The notes below the pieces were generated by a model that was given only the letters and a program-made list of their open reading frames with translations, had not been told where the DNA came from and ran no database searches. 13,918 bases of DNA, taken from positions 1-13,918 of the forward strand of contig DDEV01000142.1 of assembly GCA_002336855.1 (NCBI GenBank). Reading direction: 5' to 3'. The DNA comes from Leucobacter sp. UBA1945. Lineage in GTDB: Bacteria; Actinomycetota; Actinomycetes; Actinomycetales; Microbacteriaceae. Position numbers and translations under genes: made by a program. Shown here in pieces: positions 1 to 4,791 of this stretch (positions within the stretch are counted from its first letter, which is position 1; every line of letters begins with the position of its first letter).

Positions 1-284
1 CGTTCCAAGCCCCCTCGGCCCCAGTCGTTCCCGCTCCTGTCGTCCCGGCTCCTGCTGTTCCGGCGCCAGCGGCGATCGTTCCCGCGGCGGCCCCTGCCGT
101 CGCTGCTCCTGGATTCGGTGACGAGGCAGAGCCATCGGTTACGCAGGTGCTCGATCCGCTCGGTGCGACGAGCGATATCTTTGACTCACGCTACGACGAC
201 CCGATCGCCGCGCATCAGTCTGGCCTCGAAGAGGTCGACGGTGAAGACGACGAAGATGCCTGGCAGCTGACCGGGCGAGAGTAG
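1..284 (+). CDS. ftsK: C-terminal tail of a probable FtsK/SpoIIIE DNA translocase (5' partial)
   Basis: The reading frame is open from the window edge (first full codon at position 3) and ends at TAG 282-284. It encodes 93 residues with no recognisable catalytic fold. The first ~40 are a low-complexity Pro/Ala/Val stretch with a PAPVVPAPAVPAPA-type pattern. The rest is acidic and ends in DEDAWQLTGRE. I identify it from that acidic EDAW-LTGR ending, which I recall at the C-terminus of FtsK in Microbacteriaceae, and from its place directly before pgsA, where actinobacterial ftsK usually lies. FtsK is a membrane-anchored hexameric ATPase that moves chromosome-terminus DNA at the septum. Its motor and DNA-reading gamma domains would lie upstream of this window and cannot be seen. 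The gap to pgsA is 7 bp, so the two are probably co-transcribed. The alternative is another protein with a Pro/Ala-rich tail. Confidence 0.62.
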   Translation, partial: FQAPSAPVVPAPVVPAPAVPAPAAIVPAAAPAVAAPGFGDEAEPSVTQVLDPLGATSDIFDSRYDDPIAAHQSGLEEVDGEDDEDAWQLTGRE

Positions 285-291
285 AGCATCA

Positions 292-918
292 ATGACTGAG
301 ACCCCCGCTTCTGAGACTGGGCCCCCCGCAAAGCAGAGCAACTGGAACGCTCCCAATATCATCACCAGCGCACGCATAGTCGCCACGCCGTTTTTCATCT
401 GGATGCTGCTTGCTGACCACAGGCAGATGGGAGCTTTGCGTTGGGCGGCGGCTGCATTCTTTGTGCTCGCGATCGCGACCGATGCTTGGGACGGCCACAT
501 CGCCAGGTCGCGGGGTCTCGTCACCGACCTCGGCAAGCTGCTCGATCCGATAGCCGACAAGTTTCTTACCGGCGGTGCGCTCGTCGGGCTCTCCGTTCTC
601 GGTGAGCTGCCATGGTGGATCACCATCGTCGTGCTCGTGCGAGAGCTGGGTGTCACGATACACCGGCTCTTCGAAGCGCGCAGTGTCGTGGTCGCTGCCG
701 CATGGATGGGCAAATTGAAGACAGTCGCGCAGTCGGTCGCGATTTCGCTTGCGCTGTTTCCGTTCGCGAGCCTGCTCGAGGGCACGGGCTTCTCTCTATG
801 GGTGGTGTGGCTCAACATCATCACCATGAGCGCTGCCGTGGTGCTCACCATCGCGAGTGGCATTGACTACGTCGTGAACTTCTTTCGCATGCGAAAAGGA
901 TCGGCAGAGGCAGCGTGA
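292..918 (+). CDS. pgsA: CDP-diacylglycerol--glycerol-3-phosphate 3-phosphatidyltransferase (phosphatidylglycerophosphate synthase)
   Basis: This integral membrane enzyme joins CDP-diacylglycerol and glycerol-3-phosphate to form phosphatidylglycerophosphate, the committed step to phosphatidylglycerol and cardiolipin. The 208-residue protein carries the complete CDP-alcohol phosphatidyltransferase signature D-x2-D-G-x2-A-R-x8-G-x3-D-x3-D, at D64, D67, G68, A71, R72, G81, D85 and D89. Hydrophobic stretches at roughly 28-40, 51-63, 94-118, 145-162 and 168-196 fit the usual six-helix fold, and a basic tail (RMRKG) ends the protein. The N-terminal ~18 residues are polar and variable. The length is typical of the family. 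It starts 7 bp after the ftsK stop and overlaps the next gene at its TGA, giving an apparent ftsK-pgsA-cinA operon. The pgsA subtype is assigned from context; a related CDP-alcohol transferase is possible but unlikely here. Confidence 0.93.
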   Translation: MTETPASETGPPAKQSNWNAPNIITSARIVATPFFIWMLLADHRQMGALRWAAAAFFVLAIATDAWDGHIARSRGLVTDLGKLLDPIADKFLTGGALVGLSVLGELPWWITIVVLVRELGVTIHRLFEARSVVVAAAWMGKLKTVAQSVAISLALFPFASLLEGTGFSLWVVWLNIITMSAAVVLTIASGIDYVVNFFRMRKGSAEAA

Positions 919-1487
919 TGAACGCCCGCGAGGGGCAGACGCCGCCAGCGCAACTGGTTTCGCTCGCGACAGACCTCGGCCTCAGGGTTGCTGTAGCCGA
1001 GTCGCTGACAGGCGGGCTGCTTGCAGCGGCGCTGGTGGGCGTGCCAGGAGCATCTCGTGTGTTCTCTGGCGGCGTGGTGGCATACGACACCTTTCTCAAG
1101 CACACGCTGCTCGGGGTCGATCGTGAGCTGCTGGCCGCTCGCGGCCCGGTCGACGCGGGAGTCGCAAGGCAAATGGCGCTGGGAGTGCGTCGAGCATGCG
1201 CCACTCCGCCCTCAGCTTCCGAGCCGGGTACCGACTTGGTAGTTGACGCCGAGATCGGGCTCTCGACAACGGGGGTTGCCGGGCCCGACCCTGACCCGGC
1301 GACTGGTCAGGCTGTAGGCACGGTGTGGATCGGCGTGAGCTCTATCTTGGGCGAGCGTGCGGTGCCGCTGTTGGCGACGGGCGATCGTAGGCAGATTCGC
1401 GATCAGACGGTCGCCCGGGCACTGCAGGAGCTTGGCGCTGAGCTGCTCGCGCTCGCAAGTAAAGACACTCGCTCCAGCGGAACTTGA
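918..1487 (+). CDS. pncC: Nicotinamide-nucleotide amidohydrolase, stand-alone CinA C-terminal domain (PncC)
   Basis: PncC deamidates nicotinamide mononucleotide to nicotinate mononucleotide, recycling the NMN released by NAD-dependent DNA ligase. The 189-residue protein is the CinA C-terminal domain alone, without the N-terminal molybdopterin-binding-like half of full CinA; this form is normal in Actinobacteria. Family signatures are AESLTGG (residues 28-34, Ser29 the presumed nucleophile), VVAYDTFLKHTLLGV (53-67, with Lys61 in the conserved position) and TTGVAGPDPDPATGQAVGTVWIGV (117-140). The start is ambiguous. ATG 918 overlaps the pgsA stop (TGATG) and has AGAGG at 906-910 with 7-nt spacing; GTG 915 would have only 4 nt. 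I prefer ATG 918. Both choices imply translational coupling to pgsA. CinA family proteins are also linked to competence and recA in other bacteria, and recA lies close by here. Confidence 0.93.
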   Translation: MNAREGQTPPAQLVSLATDLGLRVAVAESLTGGLLAAALVGVPGASRVFSGGVVAYDTFLKHTLLGVDRELLAARGPVDAGVARQMALGVRRACATPPSASEPGTDLVVDAEIGLSTTGVAGPDPDPATGQAVGTVWIGVSSILGERAVPLLATGDRRQIRDQTVARALQELGAELLALASKDTRSSGT

Positions 1488-1518
1488 GTCTTCTCGGCTC
1501 AAATTCAGGGAATGTTCA

Positions 1519-1547
1519 GGAATAACGCGGCTAAAGTAACGGTTACT
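1519..1547 (+). promoter_or_regulatory. Candidate ECF-sigma promoter with overlapping 13-bp palindrome upstream of clgR
   Basis: The 157-nt gap before clgR holds GGAAT (1519-1523) followed after 17 nt by GGTTA (1541-1545). This resembles the SigH/SigE-type promoter pattern GGAAY-N17-22-SGTT known from mycobacteria and corynebacteria. Across the presumed -10 lies a perfect inverted repeat, AGTAAC-G-GTTACT (1535-1547). C. glutamicum clgR is known to be SigH-dependent, so such a promoter would make sense here. A housekeeping -10 reading (TAAAGT, 1532-1537) lacks a good -35. Promoter and operator roles are inference; only the sequence patterns are observed. Confidence 0.4.
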
Positions 1548-1632
1548 CTCAGTGACGCCCAGCAGACTGGTTGCAGATAGTCTGGACTGCACAGGCGGCA
1601 TTGATGACAGTGCGGCTCTCGTCGCACAAGAG

Positions 1633-1640
1633 AAGGAGGA
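1633..1640 (+). promoter_or_regulatory. Strong Shine-Dalgarno that decides the clgR start
   Basis: AAGGAGGA at 1633-1640, with core AGGAGG at 1634-1639, lies 5 nt before ATG 1645. It is close to a perfect anti-anti-SD match and places the start at MVLVRQEIGD rather than at the upstream in-frame ATG 1552, which would add 31 residues unlike the family. Confidence 0.85.
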
Positions 1641-1644
1641 CGCG

Positions 1645-1971
1645 ATGGTACTGGTTCGTCAAGAGATCGGCGATGTGCTGCGTGACTTCCGGCTGCAAAA
1701 GGGTCGCACTCTGCGTCAGGTAGCCGGTGAGGCAAGCGTTGCGCTCGGATACCTCAGCGAGGTTGAGCGTGGCCAGAAAGAGGCCTCGAGCGAGATTCTT
1801 GCTGCGGTGGCCGATGCGCTCGACACGCCGCTGTCGGTGATTATGGGTGAGGTGAGTGATCGCCTTGCGATCGTTGAGGGTCTCAGTGTCACTCTCGATG
1901 CGCGAGTCCCTGACACCGTGCCGGCTGATTTGGTGTCGGGCTACCGACCCGAGTTGCTCGCGCGCAGATAA
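1645..1971 (+). CDS. clgR: XRE-family transcriptional regulator, ClgR type (Clp protease gene regulator)
   Basis: This 108-residue protein is an XRE/Cro-type DNA-binding protein. The helix-turn-helix spans about residues 6-62 (IGDVLRDFRLQKGRTLRQVAGEASVALGYLSEVERGQKEASSEILAAVADALD), with the RTLRQVA and SVALGYLSEVERG helices typical of ClgR. The C-terminal ~40 residues are less structured and end in RPELLARR. In Actinobacteria ClgR activates clpP1P2, clpC, lon and, in corynebacteria, DNA-repair genes after protein or DNA stress, and is itself degraded by Clp. M. tuberculosis Rv2745c lies in the same place, between pgsA3/cinA and recA, which supports orthology. The length matches the family (about 110). 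The start follows from the strong RBS. It has its own upstream region and a terminator-like hairpin behind it, so it is probably a single-gene transcript. An unrelated XRE regulator is less likely given the context. Confidence 0.85.
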   Translation: MVLVRQEIGDVLRDFRLQKGRTLRQVAGEASVALGYLSEVERGQKEASSEILAAVADALDTPLSVIMGEVSDRLAIVEGLSVTLDARVPDTVPADLVSGYRPELLARR

Positions 1972-1989
1972 GCTGCGGGATCGCCGTTC

Positions 1990-2020
1990 GAAAGCGCCAC
2001 GCCCTAGGGCTGGCGCTTTC
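1990..2020 (+). terminator. Hairpin terminator after clgR
   Basis: A perfect 10-bp stem, GAAAGCGCCA (1990-1999) with TGGCGCTTTC (2011-2020), encloses an 11-nt loop that is itself almost a palindrome (GCCCTAGGGC, 2001-2010). It lies 19 nt after the clgR stop. There is no real U-run after it, only GTCTGTTCT, which is common for high-GC actinobacterial terminators. The arms begin and end in A and T runs, so it could act in both directions. Confidence 0.75.
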
Positions 2021-2044
2021 GTCTGTTCTGGGGGATTGAAGTAC

Positions 2045-2266
2045 GTGAGAATGAGTGAGTTTCAGCGAGCGATGCGCGAAGAGTTCGGTGACGTCTACGC
2101 CGGGGTGCTCGTGCGCGACCACTGGCTGGCGACGCTCGGCGGCACCGCTCAGGATGCGCTTGATCGAGGCGTGCCCGCGCGCGAGGTGTGGTTCACTCTT
2201 TGTGAAGACCTGCAGGTGCCTGTTGCCAGGCGCCACGGGCGGGGCCTCATCGACCCTCGCGAGTAG
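2045..2266 (+). CDS. DUF3046 family small protein
   Basis: This 73-residue protein matches the DUF3046 pattern: VRMSEFQRAMREEFGDVYAGVLVRDHWLATLGG (compare the family start MRLS/TxFW...EFG...RDHxLxxLGG), followed by ALDRGVPAREVWFTLCEDLQVPxxRRHG. Its function is unknown. The family is confined to Actinobacteria and normally lies directly upstream of recA; M. tuberculosis Rv2738c is the counterpart. The start is taken as GTG 2045: GGGGGA at 2030-2035 is 9 nt upstream, and the resulting VRMSEF matches the usual MRLxxF opening. ATG 2051 (MSEFQ) is the alternative and would be 15 nt from that SD. There is no signal peptide, membrane segment or Cys-rich motif. Here the usual DUF3046-recA adjacency is broken by a VOC gene on the other strand. 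Confidence 0.88.
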   Translation: MRMSEFQRAMREEFGDVYAGVLVRDHWLATLGGTAQDALDRGVPAREVWFTLCEDLQVPVARRHGRGLIDPRE

Positions 2267-2279
2267 CGCGCAGCTCGCG
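2258..2279. terminator. Weak hairpin between convergent DUF3046 and VOC genes
   Basis: CGCGAG (2258-2263) and CTCGCG (2274-2279) form a 6-bp stem around the DUF3046 stop codon with a 10-nt loop. It sits in a 21-bp gap between two convergent genes, where a bidirectional terminator is expected. There is no U-tract, so the call is tentative. Confidence 0.3.
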
Positions 2280-2287
2280 GTGTCAGG

Positions 2288-2704
2288 TCAGGGGAGAAGC
2301 GATTCGCCGATAGGGCCGGGGTTCATCGCGATCTCCCAGCGGTATCCATCGGGATCCGCGAAGTAGCCCGAGTACCCTCCCCAGCTTCGTTGCTGACCCG
2401 GCGCAATGTTGCCGGCGCCAATGCGTGCCGCAAGGGTGAGAATCTCGTCCACTTCTTCGGCGCTTGCGACGTTATGCGCGAGCGTGATCGGCGGCGCCCC
2501 CTCGCCGCGTGCAATCGCACCGACCTCGGCCTCGAATTCAACCTCGCTCCACAGGCTGAGAAGGGTGTGGGCGCCGACGCGGATCATGAGCACCTCGTGA
2601 GGTACATACAACTCTGCTTGCCAACCGAGCCCTGTGATGTAGAACTGGTGCGAGCGTTCGAGGTCTCGCACGGCCAGGGTTACCAAACTGAGTCTCTGAT
2701 CCAT
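2288..2704 (-). CDS. VOC (vicinal oxygen chelate) / glyoxalase-like protein
   Basis: The 138-residue protein shows the paired beta-alpha-beta-beta-beta modules of the VOC superfamily: LVTLAVRDLERSHQFYITGLGW (7-28) opens the first and ITLAHNVASAEEVDEILTLAARIGA (73-97) the second. It closes with GGYSGYFADPDGYRWEIAMNPG (109-130), the classic DPDGxxWE end with Glu124 in the metal-ligand position. The first-module His common in glyoxalase I (H-V-T-L-x-V-x-D) is Leu7 here, so a glyoxalase I metal site is incomplete; the protein may bind a ligand or act on another substrate. Substrate and pathway cannot be read from sequence. The start ATG (2702-2704 complement) gives the usual N-terminus; the SD in front is weak. 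It is transcribed toward DUF3046 and away from recA, sharing the recA upstream region with its SOS box, so co-regulation is possible but untested. Confidence 0.85.
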   Translation of the reverse strand: MDQRLSLVTLAVRDLERSHQFYITGLGWQAELYVPHEVLMIRVGAHTLLSLWSEVEFEAEVGAIARGEGAPPITLAHNVASAEEVDEILTLAARIGAGNIAPGQQRSWGGYSGYFADPDGYRWEIAMNPGPIGESLLP

Positions 2705-2781
2705 GGCTTGATCTTCGCAGCCCGAAGGCCCCGTGTCGAGCAGATTCTGCCGCGCAAGCGGATGAACTCCCGGCGTGTCGT

Positions 2782-2797
2782 TCGAAGATGTGTTCGA
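2782..2797 (+). promoter_or_regulatory. LexA-binding SOS box upstream of recA
   Basis: TCGAAGATGTGTTCGA matches the actinobacterial SOS box TCGAAC-N4-GTTCGA at 11 of the 12 defined bases, with G for C at the sixth. The outer TTCGAA/TTCGAA palindrome extends from 2781 to 2798. A TATCGT -10 candidate lies at 2805-2810, so LexA would cover the -35 region of that promoter. The box is 188 bp upstream of the recA ATG and 78 bp upstream of the divergent VOC gene start. Confidence 0.88.
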
Positions 2798-2867
2798 ATA
2801 GGCGTATCGTCGTCCACAGGTGAGTTCGAGTGCGAGTTTTCCAGAGATTTTCTCCTCCGTCACAATA

Positions 2868-2889
2868 TGTCGGTGGTGCGATCTATGGT
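2868..2889 (+). promoter_or_regulatory. PafBC-type (LexA/RecA-independent) DNA-damage promoter of recA
   Basis: TGTCGGTG (2868-2875), then 8 nt, then the -10 box TATGGT (2884-2889), is an exact match to the mycobacterial RecA-NDp consensus TGTCRGTG-N8-TANNNT. The preceding base is A instead of the less conserved T. PafBC is the known activator of this promoter class. The predicted transcription start is around 2895-2897, giving a leader of about 90 nt before the recA ATG. Confidence 0.88.
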
Positions 2890-2985
2890 TCAAGTACCGA
2901 CCACCAGGCCTTGTCGACGGAGCATCCGGCACGACAGAGGGTAGGCCAGCAACCGGCGAGATTCGCCCGACCAGAGGAGCCACAA

Positions 2986-4041
2986 ATGGCAGCGAACAAA
3001 GATCGTGAAAAGGCGCTTGAAGCAGCACTTGCGAACATTGACAAACAGTTCGGCAAGGGTGCGATCATGCGCCTCGGCAGCACTGAACGGCCCCCGGTCG
3101 AGGTGATCCCGACCGGTTCGATTGCGCTCGACGTTGCGCTCGGCATTGGCGGGTTGCCTCGCGGCCGCATCATCGAGATCTACGGCCCCGAGTCATCGGG
3201 CAAGACGACGCTCACTCTGCACGCAATCGCGAACGCGCAGCGCGCGGGTGGCATTGCCGCATTCATCGACGCAGAGCACGCGCTCGACCCTGAGTACGCG
3301 CAGAAACTCGGCGTCGACATCGACGCCCTGCTGGTATCGCAGCCCGACACCGGTGAGCAGGCGCTCGAGATCGCCGACATGCTGATTCGTTCGGGCTCGG
3401 TTGATCTGGTGGTCATCGACTCAGTGGCGGCACTCGTGCCCCGAGCCGAGATCGAGGGTGACATGGGCGACAGTCACGTTGGTCTGCAAGCAAGGTTGAT
3501 GTCGCAGGCGCTTCGTAAGATCACCGGCGGCCTGAACCAGACCAAGACGACCGCCATCTTCATCAACCAGTTGCGTGAGAAGATCGGCGTGTTCTTCGGC
3601 AGCCCAGAGACCACCGCCGGTGGTAAAGCACTCAAGTTCTACGCCTCGGTTCGACTCGACATCCGACGCATTCAGACGCTGAAAGATGGTGCTGATGCGG
3701 TGGGCAACCGCACCAGGGTCAAGGTCGTGAAGAACAAGATGGCTCCTCCCTTCAAACAAGCCGAGTTCGATATTCTCTACGGCGTCGGCATCTCGCGTGA
3801 GGGCTCGCTCATCGACTTCGGCGTTGAGCATGGGCTGATCAAGAAGAGCGGTGCGTGGTACACCTACGACGGCGATCAGCTCGGCCAGGGCATGGAGAAT
3901 TCGCGTCGATTCCTGCTCGCGAATCCCGACATTGCTGCAGAGATCGAAGAGAAGATTCTCGTCAAGCTCGGTGTCAAGCAGGGCGGTGAGGCGCCAGCGG
4001 TGACCGCCGCCGAAACTGACGCCGCGCTCAAGAGCGCGTAA
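2986..4041 (+). CDS. recA: Recombinase RecA
   Basis: RecA forms ATP-dependent filaments on single-stranded DNA, drives strand exchange in recombinational repair, and triggers LexA self-cleavage in the SOS response. The 351-residue protein is full length. The N-terminal helix region (1-33) ends in IDKQFGKGAIMRLG; Walker A is GPESSGKT (67-74); Walker B is LVVIDSVAAL (141-150); the DNA-contacting region includes INQLREKIGVFFGSPETTAGGKALKFYASVRLDIRR (194-229). The C-terminal domain is normal, with a mildly acidic short tail. There is no intein, unlike M. tuberculosis RecA. The start ATG 2986 (MAANKDREKALEAAL) is set by AGAGGAG at 2973-2979, 6 nt upstream; an earlier in-frame start at 2830 would translate the promoter. 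Expression is probably controlled by both LexA and PafBC. recX follows after 11 bp. Confidence 0.99.
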   Translation: MAANKDREKALEAALANIDKQFGKGAIMRLGSTERPPVEVIPTGSIALDVALGIGGLPRGRIIEIYGPESSGKTTLTLHAIANAQRAGGIAAFIDAEHALDPEYAQKLGVDIDALLVSQPDTGEQALEIADMLIRSGSVDLVVIDSVAALVPRAEIEGDMGDSHVGLQARLMSQALRKITGGLNQTKTTAIFINQLREKIGVFFGSPETTAGGKALKFYASVRLDIRRIQTLKDGADAVGNRTRVKVVKNKMAPPFKQAEFDILYGVGISREGSLIDFGVEHGLIKKSGAWYTYDGDQLGQGMENSRRFLLANPDIAAEIEEKILVKLGVKQGGEAPAVTAAETDAALKSA

Positions 4042-4052
4042 CGAGGCTGATC

Positions 4053-4724
4053 ATGGCCGTTCGTTTTCTGCCGCAGTCGGTTGAGGGGCGCTCTGCCCCT
4101 CAAGCCGGCGATCGCGAGAACCTCGCAGAGGTCATCGATCTTCGCAGTCGGCTGCAACCCGTGGCAACCGAGGTCGAGACTCAGCCAGAGACCGGCTCCG
4201 AGCCAGAGCAGGTTCGCACCGCCATGGAAGATGCGGTGCGCCTGCTCGCGAGAAAGGCGCGGTCGAGTGGCGAGCTGCGCAGAGAACTACACGCGCTTGG
4301 CCACGATCATGCCGAAGTCGACGGGGTGGTGCTCGAGTGCGAGACCCGGCTCTACCTCGACGACCTTGGCCTCTCCAGAGTGCTTGCTGAAACGTTGCGC
4401 GCGCGCAAACGGGCGAGCCGCAGCCAGATCCGATTGAAGCTTCGCGAGCGCTTGCTGCCGGACGGGGTCATCGAGACGGCGCTGGGTGAGCTCGACGATG
4501 ATGAAGAGCACGAATTGCTTCGTGCTGCGGCGAGCGAGCGCGCCCGCAAGATGGGTGGTCTTGATCGGCAGACCGCCGAACGACGACTGCTCGGCTTTCT
4601 TGCGCGGCGAGGCTGGTCGGGTGAGCGCGCGGTGCGGGTCGCGCGCGAGGCCCTAGACCGGGGCGAACTGCGGGGCAACATGAGAGGCGCCTCGGCTAGC
4701 AGCAGCACGGTGAGGTTTCGCTGA
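4053..4724 (+). CDS. recX: RecA regulatory protein RecX
   Basis: RecX binds in the groove of RecA filaments and limits their growth and coprotease activity. The 223-residue protein has a polar, poorly conserved N-terminal extension (residues 1 to ~53, with Glu/Gln-rich VETQPETGSEPEQV) followed by the RecX helical repeats. The first runs AMEDAVRLLARKARSSGELRRELHALGHDHAEVDGVVLECETRLYLDD; the second includes RKRASRSQIRLKLRERLLPDGVIETALGELDDDEE; the third includes RRLLGFLARRGWSGERAVRVAREAL. The extension makes it longer than many RecX proteins but is common in Actinobacteria. It starts 11 bp after the recA stop with GAGG at 4043-4046, so it is almost surely co-transcribed with recA and induced by DNA damage. 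A Ser-rich tail (SASSSTVRFR) ends the protein. Confidence 0.95.
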   Translation: MAVRFLPQSVEGRSAPQAGDRENLAEVIDLRSRLQPVATEVETQPETGSEPEQVRTAMEDAVRLLARKARSSGELRRELHALGHDHAEVDGVVLECETRLYLDDLGLSRVLAETLRARKRASRSQIRLKLRERLLPDGVIETALGELDDDEEHELLRAAASERARKMGGLDRQTAERRLLGFLARRGWSGERAVRVAREALDRGELRGNMRGASASSSTVRFR

Positions 4725-4778
4725 GCATCTGTTGTGAGCCATATTTGGCCGCGGCGCGAGCTCTGTGCAGACTCTCGG

Positions 4779-4784
4779 TAGAAT
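4779..4784 (+). promoter_or_regulatory. -10 box of miaB, placed for a leaderless mRNA
   Basis: TAGAAT (4779-4784) fits TANNNT and lies exactly 7 nt before ATG 4792, with no Shine-Dalgarno in between. A transcript starting at the usual distance from the -10 would begin at or next to the A of the start codon. No convincing -35 is visible at 16-18 nt. Confidence 0.6.
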
Positions 4785-4791
4785 TTCTCTT

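Noticed and set aside
1552..1644. Extended N-terminus of ClgR from ATG 1552
   Set aside because: The ATG at 1645 has a near-perfect SD and gives the family length. The extra residues are unlike ClgR and cover the promoter region.
1832..1853. TGTCGGTG octamer inside clgR as a second PafBC promoter
   Set aside because: The hexamer at the required 8-nt spacing is TGAGGT, not TANNNT, and it lies within coding sequence.
2390..2944. Open frame of 184 codons on the + strand over the VOC gene and recA promoter
   Set aside because: It runs through the SOS box and the PafBC promoter and has no family features. The minus-strand VOC protein explains the region better.
2830..2985. Extended N-terminus of RecA from an upstream in-frame start
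   Set aside because: It would translate the PafBC promoter. ATG 2986 has a good SD and gives the canonical RecA N-terminus.
3180..3620. RecA intein as in M. tuberculosis
   Set aside because: The RecA frame is continuous at 351 residues with all core motifs and no inserted splicing domain.
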